Part shown: piece after piece, positions 30,521-45,147 of the stretch | Position numbering within the stretch: the stretch's first letter is position 1 | How the letters are laid out: every line of letters begins with the position of its first letter | NCBI RefSeq assembly: GCF_050947335.1 | Contig: NW_027473467.1 | Span: 238,794-302,793 of the forward strand | DNA from: Megachile rotundata | Lineage: Eukaryota > Arthropoda > Insecta > Hymenoptera > Megachilidae | Direction of reading: 5' to 3' | Length of the DNA: 64,000 nucleotides | Notes under the pieces: model-generated | Database searches by the model: none | Told to the model about the DNA's origin: nothing | Seen by the model: only the letters and a program-made list of their open reading frames with translations | Position numbers and translations under genes: made by a program

Positions 30521-32209
30521 CAATCACACAATCACAATCACACAATCACAATCACACAATCACAATCACACAATCACAATCACACAATCACAATCACACA
30601 ATCACAATCACACAATCACAATCACACAATCACAATCACACAATCACAATCACACAATCACAATCACACAATCACAATCACACAATCACAATCACACAAT
30701 CACAATCACACAATCACAATCACACAATCACAATCACACAATCACAATCACACAATCACAATCACACAATCACAATCACACAATCACAATCACACAATCA
30801 CAATCACACAATCACAATCACACAATCACAATCACACAATCACAATCACACAATCACAATCACACAATCACAATCACACAATCACAATCACACAATCACA
30901 ATCACACAATCACAATCACACAATCACAATCACACAATCACAATCACACAATCACAATCACACAATCACAATCACACAATCACAATCACACAATCACAAT
31001 CACACAATCACAATCACACAATCACAATCACACAATCACAATCACACAATCACAATCACACAATCACAATCACACAATCACAATCACACAATCACAATCA
31101 CACAATCACAATCACACAATCACAATCACACAATCACAATCACACAATCACAATCACACAATCACAATCACACAATCACAATCACACAATCACAATCACA
31201 CAATCACAATCACACAATCACAATCACACAATCACAATCACACAATCACAATCACACAATCACAATCACACAATCACAATCACACAATCACAATCACACA
31301 ATCACAATCACACAATCACAATCACACAATCACAATCACACAATCACAATCACACAATCACAATCACACAATCACAATCACACAATCACAATCACACAAT
31401 CACAATCACACAATCACAATCACACAATCACAATCACACAATCACAATCACACAATCACAATCACACAATCACAATCACACAATCACAATCACACAATCA
31501 CAATCACACAATCACAATCACACAATCACAATCACACAATCACAATCACACAATCACAATCACACAATCACAATCACACAATCACAATCACACAATCACA
31601 ATCACACAATCACAATCACACAATCACAATCACACAATCACAATCACACAATCACAATCACACAATCACAATCACACAATCAGAATCACACAATCACAAT
31701 CACACAATCACAATCACACAATCACAATCACACAATCACAATCACACAATCACAATCACACAATCACAATCACACAATCACAATCACACAATCACAATCA
31801 CACAATCACAATCACACAATCACAATCACACAATCACAATCACACAATCACAATCACACAATCACAATCACACAATCACAATCACACAATCACAATCACA
31901 CAATCACAATCACACAATCACAATCACACAATCACAATCACACAATCACAATCACACAATCACAATCACACAATCACAATCACACAATCACAATCACACA
32001 ATCACAATCACACAATCACAATCACACAATCACAATCACACAATCACAATCACACAATCACAATCACACAATCACAATCACACAATCACAATCACACAAT
32101 CACAATCACACAATCACAATCACACAATCACAATCACACAATCACAATCACACAATCACAATCACACAATCACAATCACACAATCACAATCACACAATCA
32201 CAATCACAC
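30521..32209. repeat. A array
   Basis: About 120 nearly perfect A units, with a single AATCAGAATC near 31680. There is neither an ACATTCAC nor an AATCTCAC marker, so this array may have been amplified from a pure core. Confidence 0.93.
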
Positions 32210-33256
32210 AATCTCAATCACGATCACACAATCACACAGTCACAATCCCACAATCACGATCACACAATCACGATCACACAGTCACGATCACACAATCACA
32301 ATCACACAATCAGAATCACACAATCACAATAACACAATCACACAATCACGATCACACAATCACTATCACACAATCACGATCACACAATCACAATCACACA
32401 TTCACACAATCACAATCACACATTCACAATCACGATCACACAATCACGATCACACAATCACAATCACACAATCACAATCACACAATCACAATCACACAAT
32501 CACAATCACACAATCAGAATCACACAATCACAATCACACAATCACAATCACACAATCACAATCACACAATCACAATCACACAATCACAATCACACAATCA
32601 CAATCACACAATCACAATCACACAATCTCAATCACGATCACACAATCACACAGTCACAATCACACAATCTCAATCACGATCACACAATCACACAGTCACA
32701 ATCCCACAATCACGATCACACAGTCACGATCACACAATCACACAGTCACGATCACACAATCACACTGTCACAATCCCACAATCACGATCACACAATCACG
32801 ATCACACAGTCACGATCACACAATCACAATCACACAATCAGAATCACACAATCACAATAACACAGTCGCACAATCACGATCACACAATCACAATCACACC
32901 ATCACAATCACACAATCACAATCACACAATCACAATCACACAATTACAATCACACAATCACTATCACAAAATCACGATCACACAATCACAATCACACAAT
33001 CACAATCACACAATCACAATCACACAATCACGATCACACAATCACGATCACACAATCACGGTCGCGCAATCACGATCACACAATCTCGATCGCACAATCA
33101 CAATCACACAGTCACACAATCACAATCACAATCACAATCACACAATCACAATCACACAATCAGAATCACACAATCACAATCACACAATCACAATCACACA
33201 ATCACAATCACACAATCACAATCACACAATCACAATCACACAATCAGTATCACACA
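32210..33256. repeat. V1, V1 fragment and V2
   Basis: V1 at 32210-32455 has one hexamer fewer in its distal run. A 42-bp V opening at 32624 restarts at 32666 as a full V2, so the opening is tandemly duplicated. V2 has GGTCGCGC although it directly precedes J, the only exception to the link between CGATCGCGC and J. Confidence 0.86.
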
Positions 33257-33283
33257 ATCACAATCACACAATCACAATCACAC

Positions 33284-33313
33284 ATTCACAATCACGATCA
33301 CATAATCACGATC
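33284..33313. repeat. J junction element, copy 6
   Basis: Same element with the CATAATCACAC follower unit; 10,354 bp after copy 4. Confidence 0.85.
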
Positions 33314-33366
33314 ACACAATCACAATCACACAATCATAATCACACAATCACAATCACACAATCACA

Positions 33367-34176
33367 ATCATACAATCACAATCATACAATCACAATCATA
33401 CAATCACAATCATACAATCACAATCATACAATCACAATCATACAATCACAATCATGCAATCACAATCATACAATCACAATCATACAATCACAATCATACA
33501 ATCACAGTCATACAATCACAATCATACAATCACAATCATACAATCGCAATCATACAATCACAATATTACAATCACAATCATACAATCACACTCATACAAT
33601 CGCAATCATACAATCACAATCATTCAATCACAATCATACAATCACAATCATACGATCGCAATCATACAATCACAATCATACCATCACAATCATACAATCA
33701 CAATCATACAATCATAATCATACAATTACAATCATACAATCACAATCATACTATCACAATCATACAATCGCAAGCATACAATCACAATCATACAATCACA
33801 ATCCTACAATCGCAATCATACAATTACAATCTCCCAAATTCAATCATACAATCACAATCATACAGTCACAATCATACAATCACAATCATACAATCACGAT
33901 AATACTATCGCAATCATACAATCACAATCAAAAAGTCACAATCATACAATCACAATCATACAATCATAATCATACAATCGCAATCATACAATCACAATCA
34001 TACAATCGCAATCATACAATTACAATCTCCAAAATACAATCTCCCAAATACAATCATACAATCAGAATCATACAATCACAATCATACAATCACAATCATA
34101 CAATCATAATCACACAATCACAATCATACAATCGCAATCATACAATCACAATATTACAATCACAATCATACAATCA
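33367..34176. repeat. B block 6 (copy of B block 4)
   Basis: CATGC at 33453, CACTCATAC near 33589 and AATCTCCAAAATAC near 34025, all 10,354 bp after B block 4. One difference is CATAATCACAC near 34108, where the partner has CATAATCATAC. Confidence 0.91.
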
Positions 34177-35739
34177 CAATCACACAATCACAATCACACA
34201 ATCACAATCACACAATCACAATCACACAATCACAATCACACAATCACAATCACACAATCACAATCACACAATCACAATCACACATTCACAATCACACAAT
34301 CACAATCACACAATCACAATCACACAATCACAATCACACAATCACAATCACACAATCACAATCACACAATCACAATCACACAATCACAATCACACAATCA
34401 CAATCACACAATCACAATCACACAATCACAATCACACAATCACAATCACACAATCACAATCACACAATCACAATCACACAATCACAATCACACAATCACA
34501 ATCACACAATCACAATCACACAATCACAATCACACAATCACAATCACACAATCACAATCACACAATCACAATCACACAATCACAATCACACAATCACAAT
34601 CACACAATCACAATCACACAATCACAATCACACAATCACAATCACACAATCACAATCACACAATCACAATCACACAATCACAATCACACAATCACAATCA
34701 CACAATCACAATCACACAATCACAATCACACAATCACAATCACACAATCACAATCACACAATCACAATCACACAATCACAATCACACAATCACAATCACA
34801 CAATCACAATCACACAATCACAATCACACAATCACAATCACACAATCACAATCACACAATCACAATCACACAATCACAATCACACAATCACAATCACACA
34901 ATCACAATCACACAATCACAATCACACAATCACAATCACACAATCACAATCACACAATCACAATCACACAATCACAATCACACAATCACAATCACACAAT
35001 CACAATCACACAATCACAATCACACAATCACAATCACACAATCACAATCACACAATCACAATCACACAATCACAATCACACAATCACAATCACACAATCA
35101 CAATCACACAATCACAATCACACAATCACAATCACACAATCACAATCACACAATCACAATCACACAATCACAATCACACAATCACAATCACACAATCACA
35201 ATCACACAATCACAATCACACAATCACAATCACACAATCACAATCACACAATCACAATCACACAATCACAATCACACAATCACAACCACACAATCACAAT
35301 CACACAATCACAATCACACAATCACAATCACACAATCACAATCACACAATCACAATCACACAATCACAATCACACAATCACAATCACACAATCACAATCA
35401 CACAATCACAATCACACAATCACAATCACACAATCACAATCACACAATCACAATCACACAATCACAATCACACAATCACAATCACACAATCACAATCACA
35501 CAATCACAATCACACAATCACAATCACACAATCACAATCACACAATCACAATCACACAATCACAATCACACAATCACAATCACACAATCACAATCACACA
35601 ATCACAATCACACAATCACAATCTCACAATCACAATCACACAATCACAATCACACAATCACAATCACACAATCACAATCACACAATCACAATCACACAAT
35701 CACAATCACACAATCACAATCACACAATCACAATCACAC
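34177..35739. repeat. A array, expanded copy of 23823-24195
   Basis: Same flanks as 23823-24195 and the same ACATTCAC (near 34285) and AATCTCAC (near 35624) markers, but longer by 1190 bp, which is exactly 85 units. The new units are almost identical to each other, with one CACAACCACAC near 35285. Confidence 0.91.
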
Positions 35740-36551
35740 AATCTCAATCACGATCACACAATCACACAGTCACAATCCCACAATCACGATCACACAATCA
35801 CGATCACACAGTCACGATCACACAATCACAATCACACAATCAGAATCACACAATCACAATAACACAATCACACAATCACGATCACACAATCACTATCACA
35901 CAATCACGATCACACAATCACAATCACACATTCACACAATCACAATCACAATCACAATCACACATTCACAATCACGATCACACAATCACGATCACACAAT
36001 CACGATCACACAATCACAATCACACAGTCACAATCACACAATCACAATCACACAATCACAATCACACAATCAGAATCACACAATCACAATCACACAATCA
36101 CAATCACACAATCACAATCACACAATCACAATCACACAATCACAATCACACAATCTCAATCACGATCACACAATCACACAGTCACAATCCCACAATCACA
36201 ATCACACAATCACAATCACACAATCACAATCACACAATCACAATCACACAATCACAATCACACAATCACAATCACACAATCACAATCACACAATCACAAT
36301 CACACAATCACAATCACACAATCACAATCACACAATCACAATCACACAATCACAATAACACAGTCGCACAATCACGATCACACAATCACAATCACACCAT
36401 CACAATCACACAATCACAATCACACAATCACAATCACACAATTACAATCACACAATCACAATCACACAATCACAATCACACAATCACAATCACACAATCA
36501 CAATCACACAATCACAATCACACATTCACAATCACACAATCACAATCACAC
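35740..36551. repeat. Long V1 and V2 fragments (copy of 24196-24901)
   Basis: V1 at 35740 keeps the AATCAGAATC to AATAAC part that its partner at 24196 has lost, so the partner carries a deletion. The V opening at 36152 fades into A units after AATCCC, and the V2 internal piece (AATAACACAGTCGCAC to ACAATTACAATC) lies near 36354-36445. An ACATTCAC unit near 36530 is private. Confidence 0.82.
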
Positions 36552-37590
36552 AATCTCAATCACGATCACACAATCACACAGTCACAATCCCACAATCACG
36601 ATCACACAATCACGATCACACAGTCACGATCACACAATCACAATCACACAATCAGAATCACACAATCACAATAACACAATCACACAATCACGATCACACA
36701 ATCACTATCACACAATCACGATCACACAATCACAATCACACATTCACACAATCACAATCACAATCACACATTCACAATCACGATCACACAATCACGATCA
36801 CACAATCACAATCACACAATCACAATTACACAATCACAATCACACAATCACAATCACACAATCAGAATCACACAATCACAATCACACAATCACAATCACA
36901 CAATCACAATCACACAATCACAATCACACAATCACAATCACACAATCACAATCACACAATCACAATCACACAATCTCAATCACGATCACACAATCACACA
37001 GTCACAATCCCACAATCACGATCACACAGTCACGATCACACAATCACACAGTCACGATCACACAATCACACTGTCACAATCCCACAATCACGATCACACA
37101 ATCACGATCACACAGTCACGATCACACAATCACAATCACACAATCACAATCACACAATCAGAATCACACAATCACAATAACACAGTCGCACAATCACGAT
37201 CACACAATCACAATCACACCATCACAATCACACAATCACAATCACACAATCACAATCACACAATTACAATCACACAATCACTACCACAAAATCACGATCA
37301 CACAATCACAATCACACAATCACAATCACACAATCACAATCACACAATCACGATCACACAATCACGATCACACAATCACGGTCGCGCAATCACGATCACA
37401 CAATCTCGATCGCACAATCACAATCACACAGTCACACAATCACAATCACAATCACAATCACACAATCACAATCACACAATCAGAATCACACAATCACAAT
37501 CACACAATCACAATCACACAATCACAATCACACAATCACAATCACACAATCACAATCACACAATCACAATCACACAATCAGTATCACACA
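36552..37590. repeat. V1-V2 cassette with CTACCAC marker (copy)
   Basis: V1 at 36552 and V2 at 36972 are each 11,650 bp after 24902 and 25322. V2 has GGTCGCGC and the shared CACTACCAC near 37281. One ACAATTACACAATC unit near 36826 is private. Confidence 0.89.
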
Positions 37591-38149
37591 ATCACAATCA
37601 CACAATCACAATCACACAATCACAATCACACAATCACAATCACACAATCACAATCACACAATCACAATCACACAATCACAATCACACAATCACAATCACA
37701 CAATCACAATCACACAATCACAATCACACAATCACAATCACACAATCACAATCACACAATCACAATCACACAATCACAATCACACAATCACAATCACACA
37801 ATCACAATCACACAATCACAATCACACAATCACAATCACACAATCACAATCACACAATCACAATCACACAATCACAATCACACAATCACAATCACACAAT
37901 CACAATCACACAATCACAATCACACAATCACAATCACACAATCACAATCACACAATCGCAATCACACAATCGCAATCACACAATCACAATCACACAATCA
38001 CAATCACACAATCACAATCACACAATCACAATCACACAATCACAATCACACAATCACAATCACACAATCACAATCTCACAATCACAATCACACAATCACA
38101 ATCACACAATCACAATCACACAATCACAATCACACAATCACAATCACAC
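37591..38149. repeat. A spacer
   Basis: Plain A units with two AATCGCAATC units near 37957-37971 and AATCTCAC near 38073. Confidence 0.88.
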
Positions 38150-38700
38150 AATCTCAATCACGATCACACAATCACACAGTCACAATCCCACAATCACGAT
38201 CACACAATCACGATCACACAGTCACGATCACACAATCACAATCACACAATCAGAATCACACAATCACAATAACACAATCACACAATCACGATCACACAAT
38301 CACTATCACACAATCACGATCACACAATCACAATCACACATTCACACAATCACAATCACAATCACAATCACACATTCACAATCACGATCACACAATCACG
38401 ATCACACAATCACGATCACACAATCACAATCACACAGTCACAATCACACAATCACAATCACACAATCACAATCACACAATCAGAATCACACAATCACAAT
38501 CACACAATCACAATCACACAATCACAATCACACAATCACAATCACACAATCACAATCACACAATCACAATCACACAATCTCAATCACGATCACACAATCA
38601 CACAGTCACAATCCCACAATCACGATCACACAGTCACGATCACACAATCACACAGTCACGATCACACAATCACACTGTCACAATCCCACAATCACAATCA
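38150..38700. repeat. Long V1 plus truncated V2 (copy of 26416-26945)
   Basis: V1 at 38150 and V2 at 38576, which again breaks into plain units after CACTGTCACAATCCC. Offsets to the partner are 11,734 and 11,748 bp, differing by one unit. Confidence 0.86.
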
Positions 38701-39333
38701 CACAATCACAATCACACAATCACAATCACACAATCGCAATCACACAATCACAATCACACAATCACAATCACACAATCACAATCACACAATCACAATCACA
38801 CAATCACAATCACACAATCACAATCACACAATCACAATCACACAATCACAATCACACAATCACAATCACACAATCACAATCACACAATCACAATCACACA
38901 ATCACAATCACACAATCACAATCACACAATCACAATCACACAATCACAATCACACAATCACAATCACACAATCACAATCACACAATCACAATCACACAAT
39001 CACAATCACACAATCACAATCACACAATCACAATCACACAATCACAATCACACAATCACAATCACACAATCACAATCACACAATCACAATCACACAATCA
39101 CAATCACACAATCACAATCACACAATCACAATCACACAATCACAATCACACAATCACAATCACACAATCACAATCACACAATCACAATCACACAATCACA
39201 ATCACACAATCACAATCACACAATCACAATCACACAATCACAATCACACAATCACAATCACACAATCACAATCACACAATCACAATCACACAATCACAAT
39301 CACACAATCACAATCACACAATCACAATCACAC
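38701..39333. repeat. A spacer
   Basis: Plain A units with AATCGCAATC near 38733, as in the partner spacer at 26946. Confidence 0.88.
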
Positions 39334-40520
39334 AATCTCAATCACGATCACACAATCACACAGTCACAATCCCACAATCACGATCACACAATCACGATCA
39401 CACAGTCACGATCACACAATCACAATCACACAATCAGAATCACACAATCACAATAACACAATCACACAATCACGATCACACAATCACTATCACACAATCA
39501 CGATCACACAATCACAATCACACATTCACACAATCACAATCACAATCACACATTCACAACCACGATCACACAATCACGATCACACAATCACAATCACACA
39601 ACCACAATCACACAATCACAATCACACAATCACAATCACACAATCAGAATCACACAATCACAATCACACAATCACAATCACACAATCACAATCACACAAT
39701 CACAATCACACAATCACAATCACACAATCTCAATCACGATCACACAATCACACAGTCACAATCCCACAATCACGATCACACAGTCACGATCACACAATCA
39801 CACAGTCACGATCACACAATCACACTGTCACAATCCCACAATCACGATCACACAATCACGATCACACAGTCACGATCACACAATCACAATCACACAATCA
39901 CAATCACACAATCAGAATCACACAATCACAATAACACAGTCGCACAATCACGATCACACAATCACAATCACACCATCACAATCACACAATCACAATCACA
40001 CAATCACAATCACACAATTACAATCACACAATCACTATCACAAAATCACGATCACACAATCACAATCACACAATCACAATCACACAATCACAATCACACA
40101 ATCACGATCACACAATCACAATCACACAATCACGGTCGCGCAATCACGATCACAATCTCAATCACGATCACACAATCACACAGTCACAATCCCACAATCA
40201 CGATCACACAATCACGATCACACAGTCACGATCACACAATCACAATCACACAATCAGAATCACACAATCACAATAACACAATCACACAATCACGATCACA
40301 CAATCACTATCACACAATCACGATCACACAATCACAATCACACATTCACACAATCACAATCACAATCACACAATCAGAATCACACAATCACAATCACACA
40401 ATCACAATCACACAATCACAATCACACAATCACAATCACACAATCACAATCACACAATCACGATCACACAATCACGATCGCGCAATCACGATCACACAAT
40501 CTCGATCGCACAATCACAAT
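39334..40520. repeat. V1-V2 interrupted by another V1
   Basis: V1 at 39334 has the CACAACCACGATC marker (near 39558). V2 starts at 39726 and runs to GGTCGCGC near 40134, then breaks within CACGATCAC and continues as a V1 opening at 40154. That V1 runs to about 40370, then come plain units and a V2 tail piece at about 40450-40520 (CGATCGCGC, AATCTCGATCGCAC). It is best read as recombination inside paired V modules, since the partner V2 at 27908 is intact. Confidence 0.84.
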
Positions 40521-40763
40521 CACACAATCACAATCACACAATCACAATCACACAATCACAATCACACAATCACAATCACACAATCACAATCACACAATCA
40601 CAATCACACAATCACAATCACACAATCACAATCTCACAATCACAATCACACAATCACAATCACACAATCACAATCACACAATCACAATCACACAATCACA
40701 ATCACACAATCACAATCACACAATCACAATCACACAATCACAATCACACAATCACAATCACAC
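40521..40763. repeat. A spacer
   Basis: Plain A units with AATCTCAC near 40632. Confidence 0.86.
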
Positions 40764-41626
40764 AATCTCAATCACGATCACACAATCACACAGTCACAAT
40801 CCCACAATCACGATCACACAATCACGATCACACAGTCACGATCACACAATCACAATCACACAATCAGAATCACACAATCACAATAACACAATCACACAAT
40901 CACGATCACACAATCACTATCACACAATCACGATCACACAATCACAATCACACATTCACACAATCACAATCACAATCACACAATCAGAATCACACAATCA
41001 CAATCACACAATCACAATCACACAATCACAATCACACAATCACAATCACACAATCTCAATCACGATCACACAATCACACAGTCACAATCCCACAATCACG
41101 ATCACACAGTCACGATCACACAATCACACAGTCACGATCACACAATCACACTGTCACAATCCCACAATCACGATCACACAATCACGATCACACAGTCACG
41201 ATCACACAATCACAATCACACAATCAGAATCACACAATCACAATAACACAGTCGCACAATCACGATCACACAATCACAATCACACCATCACAATCACACA
41301 ATCACAATCACACAATCACAATCACACAATTACAATCACACAATCACTATCACAAAATCACGATCACACAATCACAATCACACAATCACAATCACACAAT
41401 CACAATCACACAATCACGATCACACAATCACGATCGCGCAATCACGATCACACAATCTCGATCGCACAATCACAATCACACAGTCACACAATCACAATCA
41501 CAATCACAATCACACAATCACAATCACACAATCAGAATCACACAATCACAATCACACAATCACAATCACACAATCACAATCACACAATCACAATCACACA
41601 ATCACAATCACACAATCAGTATCACA
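40764..41626. repeat. Shortened V1-V2 cassette (copy of 28960-29796)
   Basis: V1 at 40764 and V2 at 41052 are 288 bp apart, as in the partner, both at a shift of 11,804 bp. V2 is the CGATCGCGC subtype and keeps the two units deleted in the partner. Confidence 0.88.
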
Positions 41627-41641
41627 CAATCACAATCACAC

Positions 41642-41671
41642 ATTCACAATCACGATCACATAATCACGATC
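41642..41671. repeat. J junction element, copy 7
   Basis: Same element with the CATAATCACAC follower unit; 170 bp before the ATG of the B block. Confidence 0.85.
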
Positions 41672-41725
41672 ACACAATCACAATCACACAATCATAATCA
41701 CACAATCACAATCACACAATCACAA

Positions 41726-43122
41726 TCATACAATCACAATCATACAATCACAATCATACAATCACAATCATACAATCACAATCATACAATCACAATCATA
41801 CAATCACACTCATGCAATCACAATCATACAATCACAATCATACAATCACAATCATACAATCACAGTCATACAATCACAATCATACAATCACAATCATACA
41901 ATCGCAATCATACAATCACAATATTACAATCACAATCATACAATCACACTCATACAATCGCAATCATACAATCACAATCATTCAATCACAATCATACAAT
42001 CACAATCATACGATCGCAATCATACAATCACAATCATACCATCACAATCATACAATCACAATCATACAATCATAATCATACAATTACAATCATACAATCA
42101 CAATCATACTATCACAATCATACAATCGCAAGCATACAATCACAATCATACAATCACAATCCTACAATCGCAATCATACAATTACAATCTCCCAAATTCA
42201 ATCATACAATCACAATCATACAGTCACAATCATACAATCACAATCATACAATCACGATAATACTATCGCAATCATACAATCACAATCAAAAAGTCACAAT
42301 CATACAATCACAATCATACAATCATAATCATACAAAGACAATCATACAATCACAATCATACAATCACAATCATACTATCACAATCATACAATCACAATCA
42401 TGCAATCACAATCATACAATCACATACATACAATCGCAATCATACAATCACAATCATACAATCACAATCATTCAATCGCAATCATACAATTACAATCTCC
42501 CAAATACAATCATACAATCACAATCATGCAATCACAATCATACAATCACAATCACACAATCACAATCATACAATCACAATCATACAGTGACAATCATACT
42601 GTCACAATCTTACCATCACAATCATACAATCAGAATCATACAATCATAATCATACAATCACAATCATACAATCGCAATCATACAATCACAATATTACAAT
42701 CACAATATTACAATCACAATCATACAATCACAATCATACTATCGCAATCATACAATCACAATCATACCATCACCATCATACAATCACAATCATACAATCA
42801 TAATCATACAATTACAATCATACAATCACAATCATACAATCACAATCATACAATCACAATCATACAATCACAATCATACAATCACAATCATACAATCACA
42901 ATCATACAATCACAATCATACAATCGCAATCATACAATCACAATCATACAATCGCAATCATACAATTACAATCTCCAAAATACAATCTCCCAAATACAAT
43001 CATACAATCAGAATCATACAATCACAATCATACAATCACAATCATACAATCATAATCATACAATCACAATCATACAATCGCAATCATACAATCACAATAT
43101 TACAATCACAATCATACAATCA
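41726..43122. repeat. B block 7 (long form, CACTCATAC subfamily)
   Basis: CATGC at 41811 is preceded by a private CACTCATGC; CACTCATAC follows near 41949. After TACAAAGACAATC it has a shortened middle, then CACATACATAC, AATCATTCAATCGC, CATACAGTGAC, CATACTGTC, doubled AATATTAC and AATCTCCAAAATAC near 42973. It returns to A units after AATATTAC. A single + frame stays open from here into the following A arrays. Confidence 0.9.
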
Positions 43123-44153
43123 CAATCACACAATCACAATCACACAATCACAATCACACAATCACAATCACACAATCACAATCACACAATCACAATCACA
43201 CAATCACAATCACACAATCACAATCACACATTCACAATCACACAATCACAATCACACAATCACAATCACACAATCACAATCACACAATCACAATCACACA
43301 ATCACAATCACACAATCACAATCACACAATCACAATCACACAATCACAATCACACAATCACAATCACACAATCACAATCACACAATCACAATCACACAAT
43401 CACAATCACACAATCACAATCACACAATCACAATCACACAATCACAATCACACAATCACAATCACACAATCACAATCACACAATCACAATCACACAATCA
43501 CAATCACACAATCACAATCACACAATCACAATCACACAATCACAATCACACAATCACAATCACACAATCACAATCACACAATCACAATCACACAATCACA
43601 ATCACACAATCACAATCACACAATCACAATCACACAATCACAATCACACAATCACAATCACACAATCACAATCACACAATCACAATCACACAATCACAAT
43701 CACACAATCACAATCACACAATCACAATCACACAATCACAATCACACAATCACAATCACGCAATCACAATCACGCAATCACAATCACGCAATCACAATCA
43801 CGCAATCACAATCACGCAATCACAATCACGCAATCACAATCACGCAATCACAATCACGCAATCACAATCACGCAATCACAATCACGCAATCACAATCACG
43901 CAATCACAATCACGCAATCACAATCACACAATCACAATCACACAATCACAATCACACAATCACAATCACACAATCACAATCACACAATCACAATCACACA
44001 ATCACAATCACACAATCACAATCTCACAATCACAATCACACAATCACAATCACACAATCACAATCACACAATCACAATCACACAATCACAATCACACAAT
44101 CACAATCACACAATCACAATCACACAATCACAATCACACAATCACAATCACAC
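43123..44153. repeat. A array containing a CACGC sub-array
   Basis: A units with ACATTCAC near 43230 and AATCTCAC near 44024. Between them, 12 consecutive units carry G in place of A (AATCACAATCACGC), with the G at 43760 and every 14 bases to 43914. Each G makes a CpG. Twelve identical neighbours point to local amplification of one mutated unit. Confidence 0.93.
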
Positions 44154-44240
44154 AATCTCAATCACGATCACACAATCACACAGTCACAATCCCACAATCA
44201 CGATCACACAATCACGATCACACAGTCACGATCACACAAT
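44154..44240. repeat. Truncated V1
   Basis: Only the V1 opening, from AATCTCAATCACGATCAC to CACAGTCACGATC, followed directly by plain A units. Confidence 0.86.
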
Positions 44241-45147
44241 CACAATCACACAATCACAATCACACAATCACAATCACACAATCACAATCACACAATCACA
44301 ATCACACAATCACAATCACACAATCACAATCACACAATCACAATCACACAATCACAATCACACAATCACAATCACACAATCACAATCACACAATCACAAT
44401 CACACAATCACAATCACACAATCACAATCACACAATCACAATCACACAATCACAATCACACAATCACAATCACACAATCACAATCACACAATCACAATCA
44501 CACAATCACAATCACACAATCACAATCACACAATCACAATCACACAATCACAATCACACAATCACAATCACACAATCACAATCACACAATCACAATCACA
44601 CAATCACAATCACACAATCACAATCACACAATCACAATCACACAATCACAATCACACAATCACAATCACACAATCACAATCACACAATCACAATCACACA
44701 ATCACAATCACACAATCACAATCACGCAATCACAATCACGCAATCACAATCACGCAATCACAATCACGCAATCACAATCACACAATCACAATCACACAAT
44801 CACAATCACACAATCAAAATCACACAATCACAATCACACAATCACAATCACACAATCACAATCACACAATCACAATCACACAATCACAATCACACAATCA
44901 CAATCACACAATCACAATCACACAATCACAATCACACAATCACAATCACACAATCACAATCACACAATCACAATCACACAATCACAATCACACAATCACA
45001 ATCACACAATCACAATCACACAATCACAATCACACAATCACAATCACACAATCACAATCACACAATCACAATCACACAATCACAATCACACAATCACAAT
45101 CACACAATCACAATCACACAATCACAATCACACAATCACAATCACAC
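44241..45147. repeat. A array with a 4-unit CACGC sub-array
   Basis: Plain A units. Four consecutive CACGC units have G at 44726, 44740, 44754 and 44768. One AATCAAAATC occurs near 44815. The array sits between a truncated V1 and a full V1, as a probable duplicate of the preceding array. Confidence 0.92.

Noticed and set aside
30498..33305. 935-codon ORF
   Set aside because: Same forced 14-residue cycle. It starts at a stray CATGC unit at the end of a B block and ends at the ATAA in the J element.
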